Assembly (NCBI GenBank): GCA_965237575.1
Contig: CBDEGI010000003.1
Location: 248,001 to 312,000 of the forward strand
Direction: 5' to 3'
Source: JAKZVK01 sp965237575
GTDB taxonomy: Bacteria > Acidobacteriota > Terriglobia > Bryobacterales > UBA6623
DNA length: 64,000 nt
Below, piece after piece: positions 43,850-53,230 of the stretch (positions are counted from its first letter, which is position 1; each line of letters opens with the position of its first letter). Under the pieces are notes generated by a model, which was not told where the DNA came from, searched no databases, and saw only the letters and a list, made by a program, of their open reading frames with translations. Both the position numbers and the translations under genes were made by a program.

Positions 43850-44104
43850 CTAACAAGAGATCCAGAGCAGCGCCTGACCAATTTCGTACACCGAGCAGAT
43901 GTTGGGGTGATCGAGACGTGCGGCGGCCTTGGCTTGCCGGACGAAGCGGGCCTTGTGTTCGGGGCCTTCGATGGCGTGCGCGGCGAGGAGCTTGAGGGCG
44001 ACAGGTCGTTCTAGCTTGGTGTCCTCCGCCTTATAGACGACACCCATGCCGCCCTCACCGAGCTTCTCAGTGATGCGGTAATGCGAGATGGTTTGGCCGA
44101 TCAT
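43850..44104 (-). pseudogene. Serine/threonine kinase N-terminal fragment
   Basis: From ATG at 44104, 70 or so codons encode the ATP-binding lobe MIGQTISHYRITEKLGEGG then MGVVYKAED, VALKLLAAH and LDHPNICSVYEIG, as in the intact kinases. The frame then ends without the catalytic loop. The rest of the gene is absent. Confidence 0.8.
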
Positions 44105-44185
44105 GCCGGTTCGATTTTACCTCGAAAACTTAGATGGCGAGAACAACCGATCGCACAATCTATCCGTCCGAGATGGTTGTCCTTC

Positions 44186-45310
44186 GCCAAAACTACGTAG
44201 CCGTTAAGATTGAGGAGCTTGAGCCCACGCGGCCTTGACAGCCGGGTCCGCCGTTCGCGCATTCTGGTAGCAGTGATTCCCTTCGTCTTCCGGCTCGTTC
44301 GACTACTCAACTTGGCTCTGCCCAGCCGCCGGAGCCTCATCCTTGAGAATCTGGCGCTTCGCCAGCAACTGGCAGTCTACAAGCGCAACGCCAAACGACC
44401 TCGCCTGCGCCCAACCGATCGCCTGTTCTGGGTCTGGTTGTCTCGCTGCTGGTCCGATTGGCGTTCGGTCGTTGACATTGTTCGACCCAAGACCGTCGTC
44501 GGCTGGCACCGTCAAGGTTTCCGGCGCTACTGGCGTTGGAAGAGCCGGCAGTGCGGGCGAAAGCAGGGACGGCCGCGTGTAACGGGTGAAGTCCGGGCCC
44601 TGATTCGCACGATGAAACAGGCGAATCCGCTCTGGGGTGCGCCGCGCATCCACGGCGAGTTGCTCAAGCTGGGCTTCGAGATTTCCGAGCGCACGATCTC
44701 GCGTTTACTTTCCCAAGACCCGTCAGCCTCCGTCGCAAAGCTGGCGGGTCTTTCTCGCCAATCACGCCGGGGACTTGGTGGCGTTGGACTTCTTCACCGT
44801 GCCCACGATCAGTTTCCGAATCTTGTATGTATTCGTTGTCCTGGCCCACGAGCGTCGCCGCGTTGTCTATTTCAACGTGACCGCCAATCCCACGGCGTTC
44901 TGGACAGGCCAACAGATGATTGAGGCCTTCCCAGAGGAAACGGCGCCACGCTATCTGCTGCGCGACCGGGATGGGATCTACGGCGACGAGTTCCGGGAGC
45001 GAGTCGAGGGCATGGGCGTCAAGGAGATGCTGACGGCACCGCAAAGTCCCTGGCAGAATGCTTTCGCCGAGCGGCTGATCGGATCGATCCGTCGAGAGTG
45101 TTTGGACCATGTCATTGTGCTCAACCGGAAACACCTGAAGCGGGTCTTGACGAGCTATTTCGGCTACTACCATCGATCGAGAACGCACTTGGGGTTGGAC
45201 AAGGAAGCTCCGATCGAGCGGGAGGTGCAAGGTCCTGAACTTGGCAAGGTGATGGAGTTTCCGGAAGTCGCCGGGCTGCACCATCACTACGAACGCCGCG
45301 CCGCCTAGCT
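44186..45310 (+). mobile_element. IS3/IS481-like (rve-domain) insertion sequence
   Basis: This is the longer of two copies of the same element. Its 5' part from about 44186 (TCGCCAAAACTACGTAGCCG) recurs at about 47776-47992, which defines the left end approximately. The right end was not located by symmetry. The transposase is frameshifted. Confidence 0.6.
44273..45308 (+). pseudogene. rve-family transposase with a frameshift
   Basis: The first frame (44273 to about 44705) has a helix-rich DNA-binding part (LENLALRQQLAVYKRNAK, KTVVGWHRQGFRRYW, GAPRIHGELLKLGFEISERT). The second frame (about 44705-45308) has the DDE core LVALDFFTV, LLRDRDGIYG and NAFAERLIGSIRRECLDH. A single-base change near 44700-44712 separates them. 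Continuous relatives exist in one frame, so a decayed gene or assembly error is more likely than programmed shifting. Confidence 0.75.
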
Positions 45311-45624
45311 GACAATCCTGAGACCACGAATCTGAGCCGGTTGTCGACGGGACAATCGGAAGGGTCAGCCGTGCTATGGCGCTTCATCTTTCGCACAGGA
45401 CGCTCTCCGCCAAGGCCAGATCGTAGGGCACGCCAGCACGACTACACCAAGAAGACCGGGTCGTTTACGAGTCCGGTCTTCATTTCGATCGGCTATCAAG
45501 TTTTGGCGAGGGACAAGTTCAATCTCTTCAACGCGGACGGAGTTTACGATAGGGACAGGTGAGGTATACTGTCGATGGCGCCAGGGTCGAAATGGAAGTC
45601 CTGATCAAGGCCGCGCGAGGTTCC

Positions 45625-47530
45625 ATGTCTCTTCCGGGCCTGCGGCTGGTGTGTGCAGCGTCATTTATTCCGCTCAGTCGAGCCGCGAGGCCTCGCTTTC
45701 CGTTCGCATCCTCGATGCTGGCACCGGTCAACCCACGCCAGTGCGGGTCCTGCTCACGGACTCGGACGGCAACACTCCTCGGGTCACGGGCGCCTTAGCG
45801 GTCTCGGAATCTGCGCTCCCCATCCCGGACGCCGCCATTCCGGTCATGTACGGGCGCTACGATCGCTCGGAAGGGTATCTGCTCCAGCCCGACGGCTCCT
45901 TCTACGTCGATGGGTCATTCGAGGCGCAACTGCCCCCGGGGACGTATTCGCTCAAGCTGTCCAAGGGATATGAGTTCGTCGCGCAAACCGTGAAGCTCAA
46001 CCTCAACCCGGGCGAGAGCCTTTCCCAAGAGTACAAGCTGGAGCGATGGATCAACATGCCCCGGCGTGGTTGGTACTCTGGGGACGATCACATTCACCTG
46101 CGGCGGTCGCCGCGCGACGACCCGACCATTCTTCGCTGGGCGGCAGCAGAGGATGTGCACGTGGCGCATCTTCTCCAAATGGGGGATTGTGGGGTATCCA
46201 TTTGACTCAGGTGACCACAACATACTGTGGTTGGCCATTGGCGGCCCCCGGAAAGGCTTGCCGATAGCACCACGTTTCCAAGCCTGCGATGGCCATGGCG
46301 CGTGCGTAATCCTTGATCGGCCCGAAACGCAGCCTCGTGGCCCAATTGCCTGCAGACCGGCGTCTGGCGCCCCAGGGTGCATTCTGGGTGCAGTGTGCTG
46401 GCGTCCATGGATCGACCAAACCACAACGCCTAGGGGCTACCTGAGTCAAGTGGATACCCCATTTGGGGGATTTTTGGGCCACTTATTACTCTCAATATGC
46501 GTGGGGCAGCAGGGGCCGTTACCGCGAAGGGGACTACATCCTCTCGCCCGGTCAGGAAGGCCCCCGGACGCCCGAGATCGGCCACACTATCTCGCTCGGT
46601 GCGGAAGAGTTCGTCCGATTTCGAGACGATTACTACAACTACGGCCGTGTTTTCGACCAAGTGCACGAGCTGGGAGGCATTACCGGCTTCGCCCATCAAG
46701 CGATGACCTTTCACGGTTATCGCGGGATGACCCTAAACGTGTTGCGAGGGAAGCTCGACTTTCTCGAGGTGATGCAGTTCTGTCCCCAGGAAGGGCCGCT
46801 GGCGCTGAAGCACTATTATCATTTCCTGGATCTTGGGTACAAGCTTACAGCGTTAGGCGGCTCAGACTTTCCCTGGTGTGGCCGAGGACCTCGCTATGGC
46901 CTTGAAGAGGGGTGTTCGCAGATCGGCGACGCCCGGTTCTATACCTATACCGGCGATAGCCTCTCGTTTGACCGCTGGCTGCAGGGCGTAAAGGCAGGCC
47001 GCACCTTCGTTACCAGCGGACCGATGCTGGAATTTACTGTAAATGACCGGCTGCCTGGAGCGACGCTGGATGTCGAACCGGGTACTGAAGTACGGATCTC
47101 AGCCAAAGCCTACGGGGAGGCGTCTCAAATCCCCTTACGTCAGCTGGAAATCGTGGGGCATGGAAAAACGTTGACGAAAGTCTCTGCGGGGGAGCCGGGT
47201 CAGAGTAAGGACGTGCTCTCTATCGAGATAGAGCTGCCGGTAGAACGTGGGATCTGGGTCGCCGCCCGGGCAGATGCCGCCCACACCCAAGTCGCCCATA
47301 CGACGCCAGTCTACATCAGAGTGAACGGAGCGAGCTTCCACAACCCGACAACGGCTGCTGACTACCTTGAGCTTTGTCGCCGCTACCTGAAGGAGCTGGA
47401 AGAAGATCTGGCCCACCCGGGAGAAAGAATCGATAACCAGGCTGCCCGACATAAAAAGAACCTGGAACGGCAGATCGTTGAGACGAGAGCCGTGCTAAAG
47501 CACTTGGCTTCGCGTCTGCGCCGGGAGTGA
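45625..47530 (+). pseudogene. CehA/McbA-type metallohydrolase, broken by insertion and frameshift
   Basis: A signal peptide (MSLPGLRLVCAASFIPLSRA, from 45625) is out of frame with the mature start (SLSVRILDAGTGQPTPVRV), so one frameshift lies near 45660. The metal motif GDDHIHLRR precedes a 284-bp insertion (46180-46472) that splits LLQMGD from MGDFWATYYSQYAWG. The rest to 47530 includes ITGFAHQAMTFHGY and GGSDFPWCGRGPRYG. The C-terminus is helical (LEEDLAHPGERIDN). The original product would be an exported PHP-like hydrolase, as at 37138-38679. Confidence 0.8.
46180..46472 (+). mobile_element. MITE-like insertion carrying the short core also found at 12791-12955
   Basis: Terminal inverted repeats at 46190-46212 and 46439-46461 (TGGGGTATCCA...CTCAGGT, one mismatch in 23) are flanked by the direct repeat TGGGGGATT (46180-46188 and 46464-46472). 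Inside, about 46231-46404 matches the insertion in the sensor gene, with an extra 3 nt and an extra 30 nt. It has no transposase. Confidence 0.75.
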
Positions 47531-47559
47531 CTTTGCTCACCGCTTCGAACGCAACTGAT

Positions 47560-47775
47560 CTACCGGCCAGACTCCTTGCCGGAGGCAGCAAAATGTCCCG
47601 CACTTTCTCCAGGTGACAAGGCGCGGCTATAGACGGCTACCTCGTCGATCCTTCCTTCAAAGTTGGCAACAGAGTCGCTTCGGCCGCCTATGAATAGCTT
47701 GCCGGGTGAAGCAAAGCTCTTGTGGGGCCACTTGCCAGAGATTTCCGGCGTCGTCTTCCCGTTCAAATATTGTGC
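47560..47775 (-). pseudogene. LamG-domain C-terminal fragment
   Basis: The minus strand encodes FASPGKLFIGGRSDSVANFE then GRIDEVAVYSRALSPGES, the last strands of a LamG/concanavalin-like domain. The upstream part is cut off by the IS copy beginning near 47776. The original gene cannot be identified. Confidence 0.65.
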
Positions 47776-47992
47776 CTCGCCAAAACTACGTAGCCGTTTA
47801 GATTGAGGAGCTTGAGCCCACGCGGCCTTGACAGCCGGGTCGGCCGTTCGCGCATTCTGGTAGCAGTGATTCCCTTCAGGCGTTCGACTACTCAACTTGG
47901 CTCTGCCCAGCCGCCGGGGCCTCATCCTTGAGAATCTGGCGCTTCGCCAGCAACTCGCAATCTACAAGCGAAACGCCAAACTACCTCGTATG
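47776..47992 (+). mobile_element. Truncated 5' copy of the IS3/IS481-like element
   Basis: About 215 bp nearly identical to 44186-44403, including LENLALRQQLAIYKRNAK, but with a small deletion (GTCTTCCGGCT lost) and an abrupt end after NAKLPR. Confidence 0.8.
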
Positions 47993-48284
47993 GACTCCAA
48001 AACTCGAACGCGCGAGCAAGGACGCCCTGCGGGTTCGCCGAGGTCTGCGCGTGTTGGCGCTGAATCCGCTCAAGTCCGCCAATGGAGAGTGTGCATCAGG
48101 TAGCTCAGCTGCCGAGGGTGACTGAGCGCAGAAGCGCAGCTGCCAAGCCAGTGAGGTGACTTCAAGCCTTGCCGAGTTGAGCTCCGCCCAACCGCTGGCG
48201 GCGGGTGCTTCCGTTATCGAGTGTTGCCGAGAAGAACTTAAGTGCCCTCATGCAAGCACTTGCAGCCGATCACGGGCCAAAATT

Positions 48285-49060
48285 GGCTGTGGAGGACTCA
48301 GGTAGCCTGCAGGCTGACGAGATTCGTACGATCGTCGCTGGCAAGCACCAGCCCATCTGGATCTTCGTTTCGATCACGTCTGGTCTCACAGGCACCCTCT
48401 CCGCACGACGGTGGTCGGGAGACGAAGCCCTTACCTCAACTGGCCCTCTTTCGAGGCCGTTGCGAAAGCCGCATGAGTTTTGCAGACGCTTCGGGTGAAG
48501 TCAACCTGATCGCCACGGACCCCGAGCTACGGTATTGTAGATAAGCGCGTTGAACGCGCGGACCTGATACATTTGGGAAGCACCCAGTCGAAAACTGGCG
48601 GCCCAAAAAGCGGCGCGTCTTCGGGCCGGCCTGTCTGTACGTTCCGCCAGGCGATCAAGACGCGCAGGAACGATCGGTCGTCGCGAGTGGAAGAACCAGG
48701 ATCGTACCTTGCAACGTCTGGCGATGGGAGCAGGCGTTGGGTGACTCCGAGGACTCTGAGAAACTGATCGCTCGCACGTCGTTCATCGAACGGCTGAATC
48801 TGACGATTCGGGATGCGCAGCGTATCTTTGTCGGCGGACACTCTGGACGCGCCATCGTCTACGGAGGGAGCGACTGGAAGCTCACCCGAGTTGCTGCGCT
48901 CGCTATTACAACTTCGTGAGGCCGCACCGGGCGCTGCGGGCGAGAGGTCAGGACACCGGCCATGCAGGCGGGTCTGACGACGCGACGTGACCTGACGTTC
49001 AGGGAGATCTTCTCACGAGAATGCGTTTTTCTGGCATACGGAGAAGCGCCACGTCGGTGT
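48285..49060 (+). pseudogene. IS1-like transposase remnant, copy A
   Basis: Fragments in shifting frames match the DDE core of an IS1-type transposase: ADEIRTIVAGKHQPIWIFVS, then LARTSFIERLNLTIRDAQ-like and YYNFVRPHRALRA. The zinc-ribbon N-terminus is missing and several indels interrupt the frame. It is closely similar to copy B at 49720-50620. An integrase fragment (ASSRQHS-type) lies just upstream at about 48205-48285. Confidence 0.7.
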
Positions 49061-49186
49061 TCGCCTACCTGATGAGCTTCGCGTGGACAACTGATCTAGG
49101 CGAGTGCAACTGGCGGCGTAGCAACACTCGATGACGGAAGCACCCCTTGTGGTCCCACGCGGCTGCCGGCCGGACCCGTCCATCCT

Positions 49187-49560
49187 CCTTACGCGTCAAC
49201 GCCATCGCCGGCGGCATCACCTAGTTTTGCGCCCACAGGAAGCCGCATAACTCGACGCGCCACCGCGGTCACCGCCACGGCGTGGGTTTGCCGCGCGCCG
49301 TCAGCCGTTGGTAGCTTCTTTGGCACCGCACAAGCGTTTCTGCGCCGTCCGTGACGCCATCGCCTGCACCGCCGTGCGAGGTCTTCTCGGCACGACGTTG
49401 CAGGCGCGCCGTTTTCCGCGCCGGGAATCGATACGCCCACCCCGACTCCATGCCAGCAGCGCCGCACGTGCTGGTTGCCGGATTTCGTGATCGCTCCCTG
49501 CCGCCGCCGCGGCCCACTGGAGTGCTCGCTCGGCACCAGTCCCACAAACGCCATTAACTG
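49187..49560 (-). pseudogene. IS110 family transposase, C-terminal fragment
   Basis: The minus strand encodes MAFVGLVPSEHSSGPRRRQG then AITKSGNQHVRR, the IS116/IS110/IS902 C-terminal signature, followed by frameshifted remains (RFPARKTARLQRR). The N-terminal part is probably the fragment at 50590-50818, separated by IS1-like copy B. Confidence 0.75.
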
Positions 49561-49719
49561 CCGCGGACTCCGAAACCGGCTCAGCCGTAACTCGCCGCTA
49601 GGATTCGGCTCAACAGGGTCAGCGCCGCCACCTGGTCGTCCGGTCCAGGAGCAATGAAGAGTCTCAGCTGCGCAAACAGGGACTGCCCGCTGGCGGGGAA
49701 AGCTGCTGCCGGAAGAGTC

Positions 49720-50620
49720 GTCCGCACGGCTTCTACCGGCGAAATGGGGAAGGTGTCGTCGCTACCGTTGCCAGGCTTGCGGTAAGACCTTCTGCACCAA
49801 TACCGGGACGCCCTACCATCGACTCCCATCGTCGCGCGACCTTCGATGAGGTCGCCGCCCTCAGCGTCGAAGGCCTGAACAAGTCCGCCATCGCTCGTGT
49901 CAAGCAAATCGCCTGGAATCCGTCGATCGCTGGATCGAACGACGGCCAACTCGCGTCATCATTCAACTCGCGAAGGATCACGGGCCTGGCTGTGGAGGAG
50001 CTGCAGGCTGACGAGATTCGTACGATCGTCGCTGGCAAGCACCAGCCCATCTGGATCTTCGTTTCGATCGACGTCTGGTCTAGGTTCTGGCCTTCGACGG
50101 TGGTCGGGAGACGAAGTTACCGCAACACGCTCACCCTCTTTCGAGACGTTGCGAGCCGCATGAATTTTGCACGCTTCCCACTGATCGCCACGGACGGATT
50201 CGAGTTCTACGAAAAGGTCGTGCGGCGCGTCTTCGGGCCGGCCTGTCTGTACGGCCAGGTGATCAAGACGCGCAGGAACGATCGTGTCGTCAGAGTGGAG
50301 CGAAGAACCAGGATCGGTGCTGCCTGGCGATGGGAGCAGGCGTTGGGTGACTCCGAGGACTCTGAGAAACTGAACACGTCGTTCACACGGCTGAATCTGA
50401 CGATTCGACAGGGCCAGCGTATCTTTGTCGGCGGACACTCTGCTACGCGCGACGGAGGGAGCGACTGGAAGCTCACCTCGAGTTGCTGCGCGGCTATGGC
50501 AACTTCGTGAGGCCGACGGGGCGACGAAATTCGGGCGAGAGGTCAGGACACCGGCCATGCAGGCGGGTCTGACGACGCGACGACTGACGTTCAGGGAGAT
50601 CTTCTCATCGAGAATGGTTT
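49720..50620 (+). pseudogene. IS1-like transposase remnant, copy B
   Basis: A zinc-ribbon/HTH N-terminus (RATFDEVAALSVEGLNKSAI) is followed by the catalytic part ADEIRTIVAGKHQPIWIFVS, IDVWSRFWPSTVVGRRSYRN, LIATDGFEFYEKVVRRVFGP, YGQVIKTRRNDR and LNTSFTRLNLTIRQGQ. Multiple small indels break the frame; the longest open part is 49992-50510. More complete than copy A. The family is IS1-like by domain order, not formally assigned. Confidence 0.7.
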
Positions 50621-50818
50621 TTCTGGCATCGGAGAAGGCCACGTCGGTGTTCGCCTACCTGATGAGCTTGGGACGGCCGTGTTCAGCAGCCGGTCGACAG
50701 CGAGCGGGGTATTCTCGACCGTGCCCCAGATCTGAGGGACGCCGGTCGGTTCGGCCACCGCTACGGTGATGGTGTTCTTATGCACGTCTAATCCGATGTA
50801 CTTGGTAAACTTCTTCAT
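50590..50818 (-). pseudogene. IS110 family transposase, N-terminal fragment
   Basis: From ATG at 50818: KKFTKYIGLDVHKNTITVAV, the first acidic catalytic motif of IS110 DEDD transposases. The frame is lost after about 45 residues. It is on the same strand as the C-terminal piece at 49187-49560, so one IS110 copy appears interrupted by IS1-like sequence. Confidence 0.8.
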
Positions 50819-50989
50819 GACCTGTTCCTCCTCGATGCGGCTCTGCGCATCCTTGGGTGTGTGTATCTAGCGTAATCCGCGCCACACGCGGTCGAACAGG
50901 TCACACCATCATGTCTACATTGTCGGATGTACGACCGTAGCCTAACGAGGAGGAAGTCTCGTTACGCTTGGCACAACGGTCCAAGCGAT

Positions 50990-51757
50990 TCACTTGAACG
51001 CCGCGCACACCACCCTTTGCCCGCGGGCGTGCTGCTCGTAGGCGTCCGGGGGCGGGTCGATGAACTCGACTCGCTGAAAACCGGTCTGCTTGAGAAGGAA
51101 CTCAAGCGCTTTGGGTGACGGACAGGTGACGATGGGCGAGTGTCCGGTCTCGGTGTTATTGGCATCGAAATCGTCGGACTCGTCGATGACGGCGAGAATG
51201 CCCTGATATGGATGGGTCCACTCCCGCGCGCCCCACTCGGCCTCGCCTTCAACCTCGGGCACGACCTGCGTTTCAATTACACACATCTCCTTGGTGACGC
51301 GGCTTACGTTGCGCAGGCAGAGCACCGGGTTCTCGAGGTGATAGAGAACGCCTAGGAACAGGGTCAAGTCGTAGGCGCCCCACTGTTGCGGGCTTAGCTC
51401 TTCGACGTTGCCTTGGCGGAGGTCGACTTGCGAGAGCCCAACCCTTTCGGCCACGAAGCGGGCTTTGCGCAGGTTGATGTCGCGGTACTCGAGGCCCGTG
51501 ACGTGTCCGACGCCGAGCTTCGCCATCTCGAAGCTGTAGAAGCCTTCGTGGCTGCCGATGTCGAGGCAGCGGATCTCCGGTAGTCGCGATCCGAAATGCC
51601 GCTCGACGACGCCGGTGACCATTTCGAGACGAGTCCCGAAGATCTTCGTGACGTGTGGCGGGATGGCGGGAGTGGTGCGCAGTCCGTCGCCCAGGTCGAA
51701 CGGATAAAACCACGGACCGAGTTCTTCGATCTCCCGCTCCAGCTCTTCTCGATTCAT
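50990..51757 (-). CDS. Class I SAM-dependent methyltransferase (CmoB/DUF1698-like)
   Basis: This 255-residue protein has the SAM motif CLDIGSHEGFYSFEMAKLG, the second acidic motif VTGLEYRDINLRKARF, and DLTLFLGVLYHLENPVLCLR. These features resemble the CmoB/DUF1698 group that modifies the tRNA wobble base, but specificity cannot be inferred. ATG at 51757 is the first plausible start; a longer frame reaches into the neighbouring gene. It lies 16 bp downstream of the next methyltransferase-like gene, so the two probably form an operon. Confidence 0.8.
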   Translation of the reverse strand: MNREELEREIEELGPWFYPFDLGDGLRTTPAIPPHVTKIFGTRLEMVTGVVERHFGSRLPEIRCLDIGSHEGFYSFEMAKLGVGHVTGLEYRDINLRKARFVAERVGLSQVDLRQGNVEELSPQQWGAYDLTLFLGVLYHLENPVLCLRNVSRVTKEMCVIETQVVPEVEGEAEWGAREWTHPYQGILAVIDESDDFDANNTETGHSPIVTCPSPKALEFLLKQTGFQRVEFIDPPPDAYEQHARGQRVVCAAFK

Positions 51758-51773
51758 GGGTGATGAGGTTTGG

Positions 51774-52538
51774 TCACAGCCGGCGCAACCAGCCGTCGGG
51801 CCAGTAGGTGACGGCGTCGGTCGTGGGACCGTCTTGACTCGGCCGCGGCGGCCGCGCTCTTTCGAATTCGCTGTGCGCGGCGAGGAAGTCGTCCACGGCG
51901 GCCAGTGGGTTGTCGGTTTGCCAATTCGCCTCGCCGCCCGGCACGTCAGAGAGATCACGCATGATACCGTCCGCGACGATCAAATACGAACCGGGCGTCA
52001 CCAGCGGTGCGTAGGCTTCCAGCTCACGCCGAACGTGATCCCGGCTGTGGTCGGAGTCAAGCAGTACGAGCGTCGTGTCTCCGGCGTTCTGCAAGCCCCT
52101 CACCTGGTCGACCACGGCGGGGTCGGCCGAATCGCCCTCGATCAGCGTGATTCGCGGAGCCAGCCGATGGCTTGTGAGCGCCTCTCGCACGCCGGGCCGG
52201 ACGTCGACATCAACGCCCACGACCCGTCCCTTACCCAGCGCCTCGCACAGCGTCGCGTGGTAAAGCAGCGAACCGCCTTCGAAGACCCCGGTCTCGATCA
52301 CTAAGTCGGGCTGCACCTGGTGGAATACCTCCTGCATGCGAACCAAGTCTTCCGGCAGTTGCAGGATGGGGCGTCCCATCCAGGTAAAGCCGTGGTAGTA
52401 GCGCAGACTCCAGCCGACGCGCACCCACTGGCGTGACAACTCTTCGAAGGCTTCTCGGGTGTAGAGGCCGTGGGTGCGAGCGTCGCCGTCGCCTTCGAGG
52501 GTGAACGTTTGGGCGTCAGTGTCGATGGTGTATTTCAT
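51774..52538 (-). CDS. CmcI-like (cephalosporin hydroxylase family) SAM-fold protein
   Basis: This 254-residue protein matches the CmcI/rhamnosyl O-methyltransferase group: YHGFTWMGRPILQLPEDLVR, DLVIETGVFEGGSLLYHATL (SAM-binding), VVGVDVDVRPGVREAL and TTLVLLDSDHSRDHVRRELE. Despite the name cephalosporin hydroxylase, these are methyltransferases acting on sugars or small molecules. The ATG at 52538 is preferred over an in-frame start at 52571. It is cotranscribed with the 50990-51757 gene. Confidence 0.85.
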   Translation of the reverse strand: MKYTIDTDAQTFTLEGDGDARTHGLYTREAFEELSRQWVRVGWSLRYYHGFTWMGRPILQLPEDLVRMQEVFHQVQPDLVIETGVFEGGSLLYHATLCEALGKGRVVGVDVDVRPGVREALTSHRLAPRITLIEGDSADPAVVDQVRGLQNAGDTTLVLLDSDHSRDHVRRELEAYAPLVTPGSYLIVADGIMRDLSDVPGGEANWQTDNPLAAVDDFLAAHSEFERARPPRPSQDGPTTDAVTYWPDGWLRRL

Positions 52539-52589
52539 CCGGCGGTGGGGCTTGCCGCTGTCGCGGTGCACTTAGACCGTCATACCCGG

Positions 52590-52616
52590 CCTAACGAGAA
52601 TTTCGTTCTCGTTAGG
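52590..52616. repeat. Strong hairpin CCTAACGAGAA/TTCTCGTTAGG
   Basis: An 11-bp perfect stem with loop TTTCG. A related imperfect copy (CCTAACGAG...CTCGTTACG) lies at 50940-50966, on the other side of the methyltransferase pair. The remaining intergenic sequence 52617-52885 shows no gene. Confidence 0.75.
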
Positions 52617-52885
52617 CGAGGCATTCCGACAGTAGTCGTACCGGCTCAGTTCATGGTGTAGGAGTGGACCGCTGCGTCCGCCCCGGCGCCGCTACGTTGC
52701 TTTCCGTCTCAAACCTAAAGACAAGCCCGTTGCCAAGCGCTGCGGCGGGGCGGACACAGAGGTCCGCCCTTACAAGGCTGCGTCCTCGGACACCTCACGA
52801 TATCGAGGGCGCAGCCCCCTGGCTAGTTAGCGGGCCTAGGGCCATCATACCTGTCAGCCACGCGGCACCGTCATGGCGAAGCAAC

Positions 52886-53230
52886 TCAGTCGACACGATC
52901 GAGCGCCTCCCGGAAGTCGGGCTTCGGCGAATCTTCCCGCTCGATCGCTTGACGGTAAAAGCGGGCCGCCTCGGCGCGGTTTCCCTCGGCCTCCGCGATC
53001 TGGCCGAGAAAGAAGAAGGGGTAAGGGTTGCTGCCGCCTTCCAGCGTTCTTGCTGATTCAAGGTGCGGACGGGCTTTCTCCGCCCAACCCCAATCCCAGT
53101 ACGCCGTACCCATTTCGACGTGCTCGGCCCACGCAGCGGGATCGTCCTCCAACCGGCGAGCTGGCGCATCCATCTCGGGAATGAGGATGCGGTCCGCCGG
53201 CGGCGGCTCGCTGCAACTCGTCCTTGCTAA
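52886..53230 (-). pseudogene. TPR-like tail, probably the frameshifted end of the membrane protein
   Basis: About 110 codons encode a tetratricopeptide-like region (WAEHVEMGTAYWDWGWAEKA, PYPFFFLGQIAEAEGNRAEA, ARFYRQAIERED). It has no start of its own and begins where the upstream membrane protein loses sense (near 53195-53235, a GCCGCCGCC run). One continuous gene with a single-base shift is likely. Confidence 0.65.

Noticed and set aside
44690..44720. Programmed frameshift in the rve-type transposase
   Set aside because: No clear slippery heptamer with a following structure was found, and homologous layout is a single frame; decay is simpler.
46066..46905. 279-residue plus-strand reading frame through the MITE
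   Set aside because: It joins the insertion to out-of-frame parts of the CehA/McbA gene; only the short core segment merits attention and is reported separately.
52590..52616. attC site of an integron
   Set aside because: GCCTAAC and GTTAGGC match core heptamers, but only 15 nt lie between them, with no L boxes, and no integron integrase is present.
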